In this document: positions 8,219 to 17,196 of the stretch, piece after piece | Layout of the letters: each line of letters opens with the position of its first letter | How positions within the stretch are numbered: position 1 is the stretch's first letter | From: WHUA01 sp964585785 | GTDB taxonomy: Bacteria > Pseudomonadota > Alphaproteobacteria > UBA8366 | Direction: 5' to 3' | DNA length: 50,044 bases | NCBI GenBank assembly: GCA_964585785.1 | Contig: CAZPFL010000007.1 | Location: forward strand, 1 to 50,044 | The notes under the pieces: model-generated | Seen by the model: the letters and a program-made list of their open reading frames with translations, nothing else | What the model was told of the DNA's origin: nothing | The model's database searches: none | Translations under genes and position numbers: made by a program

Positions 8219-9079
8219 TTACGACAGCACGATCACCAGGATGCCGACGGCAAGCAGCAGCGACGCGCCGAAACGGCGGAGCACCGCGCCCTCGCGCAGC
8301 AGGACGCCGCCGATCAGCACCGAGATCGGGATCGAGGCCTGGCGGACGGAGGTCACCGCCGCGACGTCGCCGCCGAGGGAGAAGGCCTTGAGGATCAGCC
8401 AGTAGGAGGTGTAGGCCATGACGCCCGCCGCCGTGTTGCTGAGCGGCCGGCGGAGCCAGAGATAAAGCGCGGTCCAGCGCACCGAATTCTCGCCGAGCAG
8501 CCGGAAGATGAAGAGATAGCCGACGAGGCAGGTCGCCTCGACCCAGAAGAACATCACCGAGGGATGGATCAGCCGCACGCCGCGGGAGTCGGCGAGCGAA
8601 TAGATCGCGACGCCGGTCATGGCGAATAAAGCGCAGGCGAGCGTCACCGGAGCGTCGAGCAGCCGCAGCCCCGGCTTGTACTGCAGCAGGAAGCCGCCGG
8701 TCAGCACCAGCGCGATCCCCGCCAGCAGGATCGGCGAATAGCGCGCGCCCAGAAACAGGAAGCCGACCACGACGATCAGCGCGGGCGACGAGCGGATGAT
8801 CGGATAGTAGGCGGAGAGATCACCGCGCCGGAGCGTCATCACGAGGAAGAAGCCGTAGATCAGCTGGCCCGCGACCGAGGTGAGGTAGAGCGGCCAGATC
8901 GTGAAGATCGAGGCAAGATCCTGGCCCGAGATCAGCGCATGCGTCCCGGCGAACAGCGCGATCAGCAAGGTGAGCACGAGATAGCCGCTTTCCGGCTGGC
9001 CGCCCTTCTTCAACAGCGCGTTCCACAACGGATGCAGCAGCGCCGACAGCAGCACCAACCCAACGATCTCGAGCGGCAT
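8219..9079 (-). CDS. EamA/DMT-family transporter
   Basis: A 286-residue polytopic membrane protein with about ten hydrophobic helices in two repeats, the layout of the drug/metabolite transporter (EamA) family. The first half opens LEIVGLVLLSALLHPLWNALLKKG, including the typical N-terminal W-N motif; the second half ends SIPISVLIGGVLLREGAVLRRFGASLLLAVGILVIV, the usual family ending. These carriers usually export amino acids, metabolites or toxic compounds; substrate cannot be predicted. It stands alone on the minus strand, divergent from the PPK2 gene with a 203-bp gap in which no clear operator was seen. Confidence 0.9.
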   Translation of the reverse strand: MPLEIVGLVLLSALLHPLWNALLKKGGQPESGYLVLTLLIALFAGTHALISGQDLASIFTIWPLYLTSVAGQLIYGFFLVMTLRRGDLSAYYPIIRSSPALIVVVGFLFLGARYSPILLAGIALVLTGGFLLQYKPGLRLLDAPVTLACALFAMTGVAIYSLADSRGVRLIHPSVMFFWVEATCLVGYLFIFRLLGENSVRWTALYLWLRRPLSNTAAGVMAYTSYWLILKAFSLGGDVAAVTSVRQASIPISVLIGGVLLREGAVLRRFGASLLLAVGILVIVLS

Positions 9080-9282
9080 GGCCTATCCGGCTCCCAACAC
9101 TCTCGTCCAGCCGGGAAACCGCAAACGTCAGGGCAGGGGAATTGCCACGTCCCGCACGCGGTACTAGGCTCGGCAGCGTTGCGCCCGGATAGGCGCTGGC
9201 GCGGGCAAAGTCAATCCGCGCAAGGTTGGAGCGGACAGGCGCATAGCGCGAACCCAGATTTCAGAAATAAAGAAAGGGGCAG

Positions 9283-10147
<865 letters not shown>

Positions 10148-10155
<8 letters not shown>

Positions 10156-11854
10156 CGCCGCCAAGCGGGGCCGCTGGCTGTTCGCGTCTCTCGGCGGCTT
10201 CCGCGCGTCCTGGCTGTCCGGCGACGCGATCGCGGCGATGACACTGGCGGCGATCGCGATTCCCGAGCAGCTCGCGACGGCGCGGCTCGTCGGCATGCCG
10301 CCGATCACCGGACTCTTCGCCTTCGCGGCCGGCACGCTCGCCTTCGCGGCCTTCGGCGTCAACCGCGTGCTGTCGGTCGGCGCGGATTCGACCATCGCGC
10401 CGATCATGGCCGCATCGCTCGCGGGGATCGCCGCCATCGGCAGCCCGGACTATCCCGGCACGATCGCGATCCTGGCGCTGATGGTGGGCGTGGTCCTGCT
10501 GCTCGCACGGCCGCTGCGCTTCGGCTGGATCGCCGACATGGTGTCGATCCCGGTCTCGACGGGGTTCCTCGCCGGCATCTCGGTCCATATCATCGCGGGC
10601 CAGTTGCCGATCATCCTCGGCGTCGACGCGCCCACCGGCGCGCTGCTCAGCCGGCTCTTGGCCATCGCGCGCGCGGCGCCGCACGCCAATCCTTATTCGC
10701 TCGCGATCGGCTTCGGCGTGGTCGCCCTGTGCCTGCTCACCGAGCGCTTCAGCAAGCGCATCCCGGGCGCGCTGATCGGGCTGGTGGCGAGCGGGATCGC
10801 GGTTTGGCAGCTCGGTCTCGCGCAGCGCGGCGTCGCGGTCCTGGGCGCGCTGCCGATCGCGCCGCCGGCGATGGTGTTGCGCCTGCCGAGTTGGAGCGAC
10901 TTCATCTACCTGCTACCGCTCTCGCTCATCGTCGCGCTGGTCTGCATGATGCAGACCGCGGCGGTGCTGCGGTCCTTCGCGTCGGGGCCGAGCTGGCGGG
11001 AGGATGCGGGGCGCGAATTCGCCGCCGTCGGCGCCGGCAGCGTCCTGGCCGCGCTGTTCGGGACCTTTGCGGTGAACGCCAGCCCGCCGCGCACGGCAGT
11101 GGTGGCGGAATCGGGCGGCCGTTCGCAGCTTTCCGGCCTGCTGGCGGTGGCCATCACGGCGATCGTCCTGCTGCCCGCGGCCGGCGCCTTCGCCTTCGTG
11201 CCGCACGCAGCGCTGGGCGGCGTGCTGGTCTTCATCGGCATCCGCATCTTCCGCGTGCCGATGATGGGGCGGATCTACCGGAAGAGTCCGCGCGAGGTCC
11301 TGCTGGTCGCGGCCAGCGCCGCGCTCGTCGTTGTGATGCCGATCGACATCGGCGTCAGCATGAGCATCGTGCTGTCGCTGCTACACAGCATCTACATCAT
11401 CGCACGGCCACGCAGCTCGGTGCTCGCGCGCGTCCCCGGCACGACGATCTGGTGGACGCTGGAGAAAGGCGAGGCGGGCGAGCACGAGCCGGGCGTGCTG
11501 GTCTTCGCCTTCGGCGCGCCGATCACCTTCATCAACGCCCGCTACCTGCTCGCCCGGCTGATGGACGCGATCGCCGCCATGGGAGAGCGCTGCAGGCTGG
11601 TCGTGATCGAGGCGCACGGCGTGATCGATATCGATTTCACCGGCTCCCAGCTCCTGCAGCAGGCAATCGGCGACCTGCGCCGCCGCCATGTCGACGTGGC
11701 GATCGCGCGGCTGGAATCCGAGCGCGCGGAAGAAGCCGCCGGCCGGACCGGCCTGCTTGAGCGGCTCGGCGCCGACCGCCTGTTCCTCTCTGTCGAGGAG
11801 GCCATCCAGGGCTGCCGCCACCCGGCCGCAGGCACGGCCAAGCAAGCCTCTTAG
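10148..11854 (+). CDS. SulP family anion transporter with STAS domain
   Basis: A 568-residue SulP transporter, predicted to move sulfate, bicarbonate or another anion across the inner membrane. The first segments read SWLSGDAIAAMTLAAIAIPEQLATARLVGMPPITGLFAF, the classical SulP entry. The membrane core runs to about residue 420, and a cytoplasmic STAS domain lies at about 450-560 (VLVFAFGAPITFINARYLL, IEAHGVIDIDFTGSQLLQQ). A GTG at 10148 is chosen: it overlaps the PPK2 stop (GTGGCTAG), giving an 8-base overlap and a normal family length. The frame also has an ATG at 10061, deep inside PPK2, which is less likely. Coupling with PPK2 suggests shared function in phosphate/anion balance; this is inference. 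Confidence 0.9.
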
Positions 11855-11897
11855 GCAGGGCGGCCCGCTGCTCATCCTAACTTTAGGGGTAGCCCCA

Positions 11898-11913
11898 TGT
11901 GACGGCGGTCACA
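11898..11913. promoter_or_regulatory. CRP/FNR-family operator candidate
   Basis: A perfect TGTGA-N6-TCACA palindrome (spacer CGGCGG), identical to the core consensus of E. coli CRP sites. It lies 43 bp after the SulP stop and about 162 bp before the start of the small membrane protein gene at 12068. No crp-like gene is in the window. The equal-base chance of one such site in 50 kb is about 0.05, and a second perfect site occurs at 21257. Confidence 0.6.
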
Positions 11914-12067
11914 GGCGGGTGGGATTAGTCCTGCCGTCAGCCGCCCCATCTCCTTTGGCCCAGTACGGAAGCGACGTTGTTGCGGCCGGAAAGCTGCGGT
12001 TTCCTAGGGTCAGCCGAACAAAACAATCAATCGGCTTAGCCTCGGCGGAGAGGCAAGAGGAGGTATC

Positions 12068-12346
12068 ATGGCCAAGTTTCTTGGCCGGGCAGCAGCGATC
12101 GGGCGCCGCATTCCCTCGATGGAATGCGCGCTCGTCTGTCTTCTCCTCGCCCTCAGCCTGATCGGAAGCAGCACCCATATCGACCGTACGGTGCGGACCG
12201 CCGCCAGCAGCGTGATCGCCGACCTCTACTACGGCGAGACCGTACCCGCGGTGCATGGCGTGCCGATCCCCAAGACGTCGGTCGCCCGCGTCCAGCCCCG
12301 CCAGCCCTTCACCAGCGTCCAGGCTCAGGCCGGCACGAACCGGTAA
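12068..12346 (+). CDS. Small hypothetical protein with one membrane segment
   Basis: A 92-residue protein with no recognised family. Residues 18-33 (MECALVCLLLALSLIG) form one hydrophobic segment that could anchor it in the membrane or act as a signal peptide; the remainder is polar with a basic, proline-containing end (PIPKTSVARVQPRQPFTSVQ). A strong ribosome site, AGAGGAGG, lies five bases before the ATG, which argues that it is a real gene. Its 3' end overlaps the amidohydrolase gene tail-to-tail by 22 bp. A perfect CRP-type palindrome and a short inverted repeat (AGCCGA/TCGGCT, 12012-12036) lie in its 213-bp upstream region, so it may be catabolite- or cAMP-regulated. Confidence 0.6.
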   Translation: MAKFLGRAAAIGRRIPSMECALVCLLLALSLIGSSTHIDRTVRTAASSVIADLYYGETVPAVHGVPIPKTSVARVQPRQPFTSVQAQAGTNR

Positions 12347-13470
12347 AGCTTCGCGGCGTTCGCGCAGACCACCTTGTGGCGGGTCGCCGCCGGCAGGTGA
12401 CCCAGCTCTTTCTCGATAAATTCCTGCGAATCCGGCCAGACGCCGTCGGGGTGCGGGAAATCCGAGCCCCACATGACGTTGTCCTCGCCGAGCAGGTCGA
12501 GCAGACGGGTGCCCACCTTGTCGCTCTGGTAGGTCGCCAGGCATTGCCGGCGCCAGTAGTCCGACGGCTTCATCGTCAGCGTCAGGTCGCGGAACTGGTC
12601 CTCCCATTCCAGGTCCATGTGATCGAGCAGGTAGGGGATCCAGCCGATGCCGCTCTCGCCGATCACGATCTTCAGCTTGGGGTGCGCCTCGAGCACGCCG
12701 CCATAGAGGATCTCCATCAAAGTCCAGCCCATGGCGAGCTGGAAGCCGGTGATGTGGATCGCGAAGGCCTGGCGCGCCTGCATCGGCGGCATGCTGGAAA
12801 AGTCCGGCCGTTTGGTGCCGATAGTGTGGAAATGAACCGGCAGGCCCGCTTCCGCCGCCGCGGCCCAAAGCGGGTTCCAGGACGGATCGTTGAGTGGCTT
12901 CATGTCGTGCGTCTTGGCGACCTCGACCCCGCGGACGCCGCCGCGCTTGGCGACGCGCCCGATTTCCGCTACCGCGGCGTCGATGTCGTGGTTCGGGATC
13001 GAGGCGATGCCGGCGAAACGCTCCGGATGGGTCTTGCAGAATCCGTCGAGCCATTCGTTGTAGATGCGCATGACCTCGGTCACCGCGTCAGGATCGCTCA
13101 TCCGCTGCGCCGCGCCGAGGATGCCGTACAACACCTCCGCCTGAACGCCGTCGCGGTCCTGGTCCTTGATCCGCAGCTCGGGGTCGGTGAGGCGGCGGAT
13201 GCCCTTCTGCCCGTCGCTGAAGAGCCCGGTCTCGGCCATGCGGTCCGAGCGATGGATCTGTCCCGGCACGTATTTGCGGCCGCCCGAGCCCATGCCGTTC
13301 GCAAGTCCGAACTGCGCGCCGGCCTTGGTGACCCAGACCGGCCCGTCCGGCCCATCGGTCACGTAGGGCATGCGGTCCTTTAGCGCCGCACGCGCGTTCC
13401 TGGTGAACAAATCGGGCGGCAGCCAGATCAGGTCGATGTGGCAGTCGGCGGAGATGCACGTGTAGTCCAT
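12325..13470 (-). CDS. Amidohydrolase family protein (ACMSD-like)
   Basis: A 381-residue metal-dependent hydrolase of the amidohydrolase-2 type (aminocarboxymuconate-semialdehyde decarboxylase/hydrolase group). The N-terminus DYTCISADCHID carries a D-x-H in place of the usual first HxH metal ligands. Later ligands are seen in GLPVHFHTIG and in the C-terminal GSDFPHPDGVWPDS, which is typical of family members acting on aromatic breakdown products. The start ATG at 13470 is preceded by GAGGAAA; the frame extends to 13509 without a better ribosome site. Substrate unknown. It is divergent from the GST gene, with 149 bp between them. Confidence 0.9.
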   Translation of the reverse strand: MDYTCISADCHIDLIWLPPDLFTRNARAALKDRMPYVTDGPDGPVWVTKAGAQFGLANGMGSGGRKYVPGQIHRSDRMAETGLFSDGQKGIRRLTDPELRIKDQDRDGVQAEVLYGILGAAQRMSDPDAVTEVMRIYNEWLDGFCKTHPERFAGIASIPNHDIDAAVAEIGRVAKRGGVRGVEVAKTHDMKPLNDPSWNPLWAAAAEAGLPVHFHTIGTKRPDFSSMPPMQARQAFAIHITGFQLAMGWTLMEILYGGVLEAHPKLKIVIGESGIGWIPYLLDHMDLEWEDQFRDLTLTMKPSDYWRRQCLATYQSDKVGTRLLDLLGEDNVMWGSDFPHPDGVWPDSQEFIEKELGHLPAATRHKVVCANAAKLYRFVPA

Positions 13471-13619
13471 GACGCGTTTCCTCGATCGTCCCCTCGGTTG
13501 TCCGGACATTTAGTGTCCATCGTTTCATGGGCGGAACGCAAACGGGCCCGCGGCGTTGGCTTGCCGCACCCGGCCGCGCGCCCTAGGTTGTGCGTGACGC
13601 GAACCACAGGCGGCCGCCC

Positions 13620-14327
13620 ATGATCGACCTCTATTACTGGCCCACGCCGAACGGCTGGAAGATCACCATCATGCTGGAGGAGTGCGGCCTCGAATACCGC
13701 GCCATCCCGGTGGACATCCGCAAGGGCGACCAGTTCAAGCCCGAGTTCCTGGCGATCAGCCCGAACAACCGCATGCCCGCGATCGTCGACAAGCGCAACC
13801 CGGACGACCCGGTGACGCTCTTCGAGTCCGGCGCGATCCTGAGCTATCTCGCCGAGACCACGGGCAAGTTCATGCCGAGGGAGATCAAGGCGCGCTATCA
13901 GGTGCTGCAATGGGTGTTCTGGCAGGTCGGCGGTCTCGGGCCGATGGCGGGGCAGCTCAGCCATTTCGTCAACTACGCGCCGGAGCCCGTACCCTACGCA
14001 AAGGACCGCTACGCGCGGGAATACGACCGGCTCTTGGGCGTGCTGAACCGCCAGCTCGAGGGCCGCGACTATATCTGTGGCGACTACACGATCGCCGACA
14101 TGGCGTCGTGGCCCTGGCTCATCCCGTACAAGCGCTTCGGCCAGTCGCTCGACCACCTGCCGAACGTCGCGGCCTGGCACGACCGCATGAAGGCGCGTCC
14201 CGCCGTGCGCAAGGGCGTCGACGTCGGCAAGGAATGGCGCGACTACGGCCGCCCGCAAACCGAAGAATCCCGCCGCATCCTGTTCGGCCAGTCCGCGACG
14301 ATTCCAGAGACGGGCGGGAAGGGGTAG
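13620..14327 (+). CDS. Glutathione S-transferase (YfcG/Ure2-like)
   Basis: A 235-residue GST with an N-terminal thioredoxin-like domain (residues 1-85: LYYWPTPNGWKITIMLEECGLEY, the T-P-N-G-K signature of the Nu/YfcG class; NNRMPAIVD; ESGAILSYLAE) and an all-helical C-terminal domain (about 92-205). Nu-class members bind two glutathiones and have disulfide-reductase rather than transferase activity; assignment to that class rests on TPNGWKI. The start ATG at 13620 is used because translation of the upstream codons (from 13590) adds only an atypical basic leader. Probably involved in detoxification or redox repair. Confidence 0.92.
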   Translation: MIDLYYWPTPNGWKITIMLEECGLEYRAIPVDIRKGDQFKPEFLAISPNNRMPAIVDKRNPDDPVTLFESGAILSYLAETTGKFMPREIKARYQVLQWVFWQVGGLGPMAGQLSHFVNYAPEPVPYAKDRYAREYDRLLGVLNRQLEGRDYICGDYTIADMASWPWLIPYKRFGQSLDHLPNVAAWHDRMKARPAVRKGVDVGKEWRDYGRPQTEESRRILFGQSATIPETGGKG

Positions 14328-14421
14328 GGAGCGGCCGCGGACCTTGAGCCATCTCAATGACCGCCGGCCGCGATGATCCGAAGATGCGATCCGTCATCGC
14401 CACTTCTTGGAGGGAGAGTCG

Positions 14422-15198
14422 ATGCGGTATGCAGTCGGAGCCTTCGCCCTGGCGGCGGCGATCCTGATGTCGGCCGTCGCGGCCAGTGCGGAGGACCAGC
14501 AAACCACGCCGCCCGCGGGGCCCATGGGCCCCGGGTACGGGTATGGGTACGGCTACGGCATGATGGGCCCCGGCTATGGCATGGGCCCGGGATACGGCAT
14601 GGGCCCCGGCTCTGGGCCGGGCTATGGACGCGGCTACGGCATGATGGGGCCCGGCTATGGGCAGGGGCAGGGCTACGGCATGATGGGACCGGGATACGGG
14701 CCAGCCTACGGCATGGGCTACGGGCCGGGCTATGGCATGGGCCCAGGCATGATGGGACCGGGCATGATGGGACCGGGTTACGGGCCGGGCTACGGCATGG
14801 GGCCGGGCTACGGCATGGGATATGGCGGCATGCGCGGCTTTGCCGGCTATCCGCCGATCGACGCCGACCATGACGGCATCATCAGCAGCAGCGAAGCCGC
14901 TACCTTCTTCGACAACGCCTTCGCGGCCATGGACAGCAACGACGACGGCAAGCTGACCCTGGACGAGTTCATGACCCGGCCCTACGGGCCCGGCATGCAC
15001 GCCGCCTGGCGGGCCGACGCCGCGAAGCACTGGCAGGCCCGCAAGGAAGCGCGCTTCAAGGAAATCGACGCGAACCATGACGGCGTCGTGACCCAGGAGG
15101 AGTTCATCGCCTACGGCAAGAAGCGCTTCGAGGCCAGCGACCGGGACAAGAACGGCAAGGTCACGGTCTGGGAGTTCTTCAGCGCGCGCTACTTCTGA
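14422..15198 (+). CDS. Secreted Met-rich G/Y/P repeat protein with four EF-hands
   Basis: A 258-residue exported protein. Residues 1-23 are a signal peptide (MRYAVGAFALAAAILMSAVAASA). Residues about 36-140 form a low-complexity region built from GPGYG and GMMGPGYG units, with 18 methionines and many tyrosines. Four canonical 12-residue EF-hand loops follow at 147-158, 171-182, 216-227 and 240-251, all with D at position 1, G at 6 and E at 12, so calcium binding is very likely. Methionine-dense periplasmic stretches often bind Cu(I)/Ag(I), and a cueR gene lies 0.6 kb away, so copper buffering is a reasonable hypothesis. Ribosome site GGAGGGAGA precedes the ATG. The gene ends 10 bp inside the convergent cytochrome c gene. 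Confidence 0.85.
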   Translation: MRYAVGAFALAAAILMSAVAASAEDQQTTPPAGPMGPGYGYGYGYGMMGPGYGMGPGYGMGPGSGPGYGRGYGMMGPGYGQGQGYGMMGPGYGPAYGMGYGPGYGMGPGMMGPGMMGPGYGPGYGMGPGYGMGYGGMRGFAGYPPIDADHDGIISSSEAATFFDNAFAAMDSNDDGKLTLDEFMTRPYGPGMHAAWRADAAKHWQARKEARFKEIDANHDGVVTQEEFIAYGKKRFEASDRDKNGKVTVWEFFSARYF

Positions 15199-15731
15199 GG
15201 CGGCGGCGAGACCCGCGGCATCGGCATGGCCCGATGCATCGCGTTCATGCGCTCTTGGCGGGCGCGGATCTCGGGCGGCCAGGTCGACTTGATATAGGCC
15301 AGCACCGCCCAGATCTCCGCATCGGTAAGCGTGCCGCCGAAGCCGCGGCCGAAACCGCGCATGTCGGTCTTGTATCCGGGCCCGGCGACGGCCGCGACGC
15401 CGCGCTTGGTGATGTCGAAGAGCTGGGCGTCCGGATGGTGCCAGGTATGGCCGCTGGCGTCGTGCGGCGGCGCGGGCAGCTTGCCGTCCGGCCCGCGTTC
15501 GCGCCAGCCCGGCTGGCCCTCGAGGTTCACGCCGTGGCACGCGCCGCATTGCGCTGCGTAGACCCGCTTGCCGCGCGCGACCTGCGCCGGGTCGTCCGGG
15601 TCGGCGGCGGACTCGTCGGCCGCCGCGGCAAAGGCCGTCGCCGTTCCGGCCAGCAGCGCGGCGGCGAACAGGGAAGCGTGGAACCGGTGAAAGCCGGCGC
15701 TTTTTCGTTCTGTGATCATAGGCTGAGTCAT
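15189..15731 (-). CDS. Secreted monoheme cytochrome c
   Basis: A protein of about 180 residues with an N-terminal signal segment (FHASLFAAALLAGTATAFAAAADE) and one heme-binding CGACH (VYAAQCGACHGVNLEGQPGW). The later TDMRGFGRGFGGTLTDAEIWAVLAYIKSTWP is the usual C-terminal helix of class I cytochromes c, with Met in TDM a candidate axial ligand. Periplasmic electron transfer is expected. Two starts are possible: ATG 15731, whose last base is the first of the CueR-type palindrome, or ATG 15719. If the palindrome drives this gene, a promoter with normal spacing would start RNA near 15720, which favours 15719 or leaderless translation. It is divergent from cueR. Confidence 0.88.
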   Translation of the reverse strand: MTQPMITERKSAGFHRFHASLFAAALLAGTATAFAAAADESAADPDDPAQVARGKRVYAAQCGACHGVNLEGQPGWRERGPDGKLPAPPHDASGHTWHHPDAQLFDITKRGVAAVAGPGYKTDMRGFGRGFGGTLTDAEIWAVLAYIKSTWPPEIRARQERMNAMHRAMPMPRVSPPPQK

Positions 15732-15757
15732 TGACCTTCCAGCAACTGGAATGTCAA
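15731..15757. promoter_or_regulatory. CueR/MerR-type operator-promoter
   Basis: A 27-bp near-perfect dyad, TTGACCTTCCAG-CAA-CTGGAATGTCAA, with one mismatched pair in 12-bp arms. The ACCTTCC...GGAA core is the known CueR/MerR-family copper operator shape. TTGAC at each end can serve as a -35 on either strand; on the plus strand a 19-bp spacer leads to AATATC, a weak -10, as MerR-family promoters require. It sits between divergent cytochrome c and cueR. Confidence 0.75.
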
Positions 15758-15813
15758 TATCCTTGTCGGTCACCACATGCGGGTGCGCTTTCGAGCAGGA
15801 CGGGAAGGGCGGC

Positions 15814-16200
15814 ATGAATATCGGTCAGGCAGCGGACCAGTCGGGCGTTCCGGCGAAGACCATCCGCTATTACGAATCGATCGGCCTCATCCGGCAAGCC
15901 GACCGGACCGCCGGCAACTACCGCGACTATGACGACTCGGCAGTGCATGTGCTGCAGTTTCTCAAGCGCGCCCGCGCCTTCGGCTTCAGCATCGACGAAT
16001 GCCGCGAGCTGCTGTCGCTCTACCAGGACCGCCGGCGCTCGAGCGCGGACGTCAAGGCGATCGCCGAGCGCCGGATCGGCGAGATCGATCGGAAGGTGCG
16101 GGAATTGCTGGCGCTGCGCGACACGCTCGGCCGGCTGGTCGAGCGCTGCCACGGCGACGATCGGCCCGACTGCCCGATCCTCGACGACCTCGCCGGCTGA
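15814..16200 (+). CDS. cueR: Cu(I)-responsive MerR-family regulator CueR
   Basis: A 128-residue MerR-family activator. The helix-turn-helix is NIGQAADQSGVPAKTIRYYESIGLI (residues 2-26), then the wing (NYRDYDDSAV) and a long dimerisation helix. The metal loop CHGDDRPDCP places cysteines at 112 and 120, the same numbers as the two Cu(I) ligands of E. coli CueR, and residue 77 is serine, the hallmark of monovalent-metal selectivity. So it should sense Cu(I), Ag(I) or Au(I). The ATG at 15814 follows GGGAAGGGC. Its palindromic operator lies 57 bp upstream. Classical targets (CopA, CueO) are absent from the window; the divergent cytochrome c is the nearest candidate. Confidence 0.92.
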   Translation: MNIGQAADQSGVPAKTIRYYESIGLIRQADRTAGNYRDYDDSAVHVLQFLKRARAFGFSIDECRELLSLYQDRRRSSADVKAIAERRIGEIDRKVRELLALRDTLGRLVERCHGDDRPDCPILDDLAG

Positions 16201-16264
16201 CGCGGCAACCCTGCGGCCACCTTGCCTGTTGTCATTTCGCCGGCCGCTATGACAACATTGAATT

Positions 16265-17182
16265 ATGGTCCAATTTTCGCCCTGGCGTCTCTTGCGGCAT
16301 GGCTCACGCGTCCTGCGGGCCGCGTTGGTTATCGCGAGCGCGCTGGGGGCCGTGACGTGGACCGGGGCCGCGACGGCGCGCGCCGCCGACGCGCCGGGCA
16401 ATCCCGAGCGCGGGGCGTATATTCTCCGGCTCGGCGGCTGCGTCGCCTGTCACACGAATACCAAGAAGAAGGGACCGATGCTCGCCGGCGGCGTCGCGCT
16501 GAAGTCGCCTTACGGCACCTTCTATGCGCCGAACATCACGCCGGATAAGCAGACCGGCATCGGCGGCTGGAGCACGGAAGACTTCATCCGCGCCATGACG
16601 CATGGCGTGCTGCCCGACGGGACGCCGCTCTACCCGGCCTTTCCCTATACCTCCTTCACCCATATGACGCGGCAGGACCTGATCGACCTGAAGGCGTATC
16701 TCGACACCGTGCCGCCGGTGCATTTCGAGGCGCCGGAGAACGACCTCCGCTTCCCCTACAATCTCCGTATCGCGCTGGTCGTCTGGCGCTGGTTGTTCTT
16801 CGAGCCGAAACCCTTCAAGCCCGAGGCGAACAAGAGCGCGGAATGGAACCGCGGGGCCTATCTCGTCACCGGTCCCGGGCATTGCGGCGAGTGCCATTCG
16901 CCCCGCAACTTCTTCGGCGCGGTCGACCAGGACCGCGCGCTGGCCGGCACCAGCGCCGGCCCCGACGGCAAGCCCGTGCCCAGCATCCGGCCGCGGCCGA
17001 AGCACGGCATCGGCGGCTGGACGAAGGAGGACGTCGCCTATGCGCTGAAGACCGGCGGCAAGCCGGACGGAGACGTGCTGGGCGGCGCGATGGGCGACGT
17101 GATCGAGGACTCGACCTCGCACTGGACCGACGCCGACCTCAACGCGGTGGCCACATATCTTCTCTCACTGCCGGCCCGCTGA
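16265..17182 (+). CDS. Diheme cytochrome c
   Basis: A 305-residue exported protein with an N-terminal signal region (VLRAALVIASALGAVTWTGAATARA) and two cytochrome c domains. Heme motifs are CVACH at 59-63 (GAYILRLGGCVACHTNTKKKGPMLAGG) and CGECH at 207-211 (RGAYLVTGPGHCGECHSPRNFF). The spacing, the YGTFYAPNITPDKQTGIGGWS segment and the paired LPDGTPLYPAFPY resemble the cytochrome subunits of periplasmic alcohol and aldehyde dehydrogenases, which usually carry three hemes; here only two CxxCH are present. It probably passes electrons from a periplasmic dehydrogenase, but no such partner is nearby. No strong ribosome site precedes ATG 16265. It ends 15 bp from the convergent CHASE2 gene. Confidence 0.9.
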   Translation: MVQFSPWRLLRHGSRVLRAALVIASALGAVTWTGAATARAADAPGNPERGAYILRLGGCVACHTNTKKKGPMLAGGVALKSPYGTFYAPNITPDKQTGIGGWSTEDFIRAMTHGVLPDGTPLYPAFPYTSFTHMTRQDLIDLKAYLDTVPPVHFEAPENDLRFPYNLRIALVVWRWLFFEPKPFKPEANKSAEWNRGAYLVTGPGHCGECHSPRNFFGAVDQDRALAGTSAGPDGKPVPSIRPRPKHGIGGWTKEDVAYALKTGGKPDGDVLGGAMGDVIEDSTSHWTDADLNAVATYLLSLPAR

Positions 17183-17196
17183 AGCGCACTGGCGCG

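Noticed and set aside
14521..14826. GPGYG/GMMGPGYG repeat DNA as a CRISPR or tandem-repeat array
   Set aside because: Repeats have irregular spacing, no unique spacers, and are explained by an in-frame Gly/Tyr/Met-rich protein.
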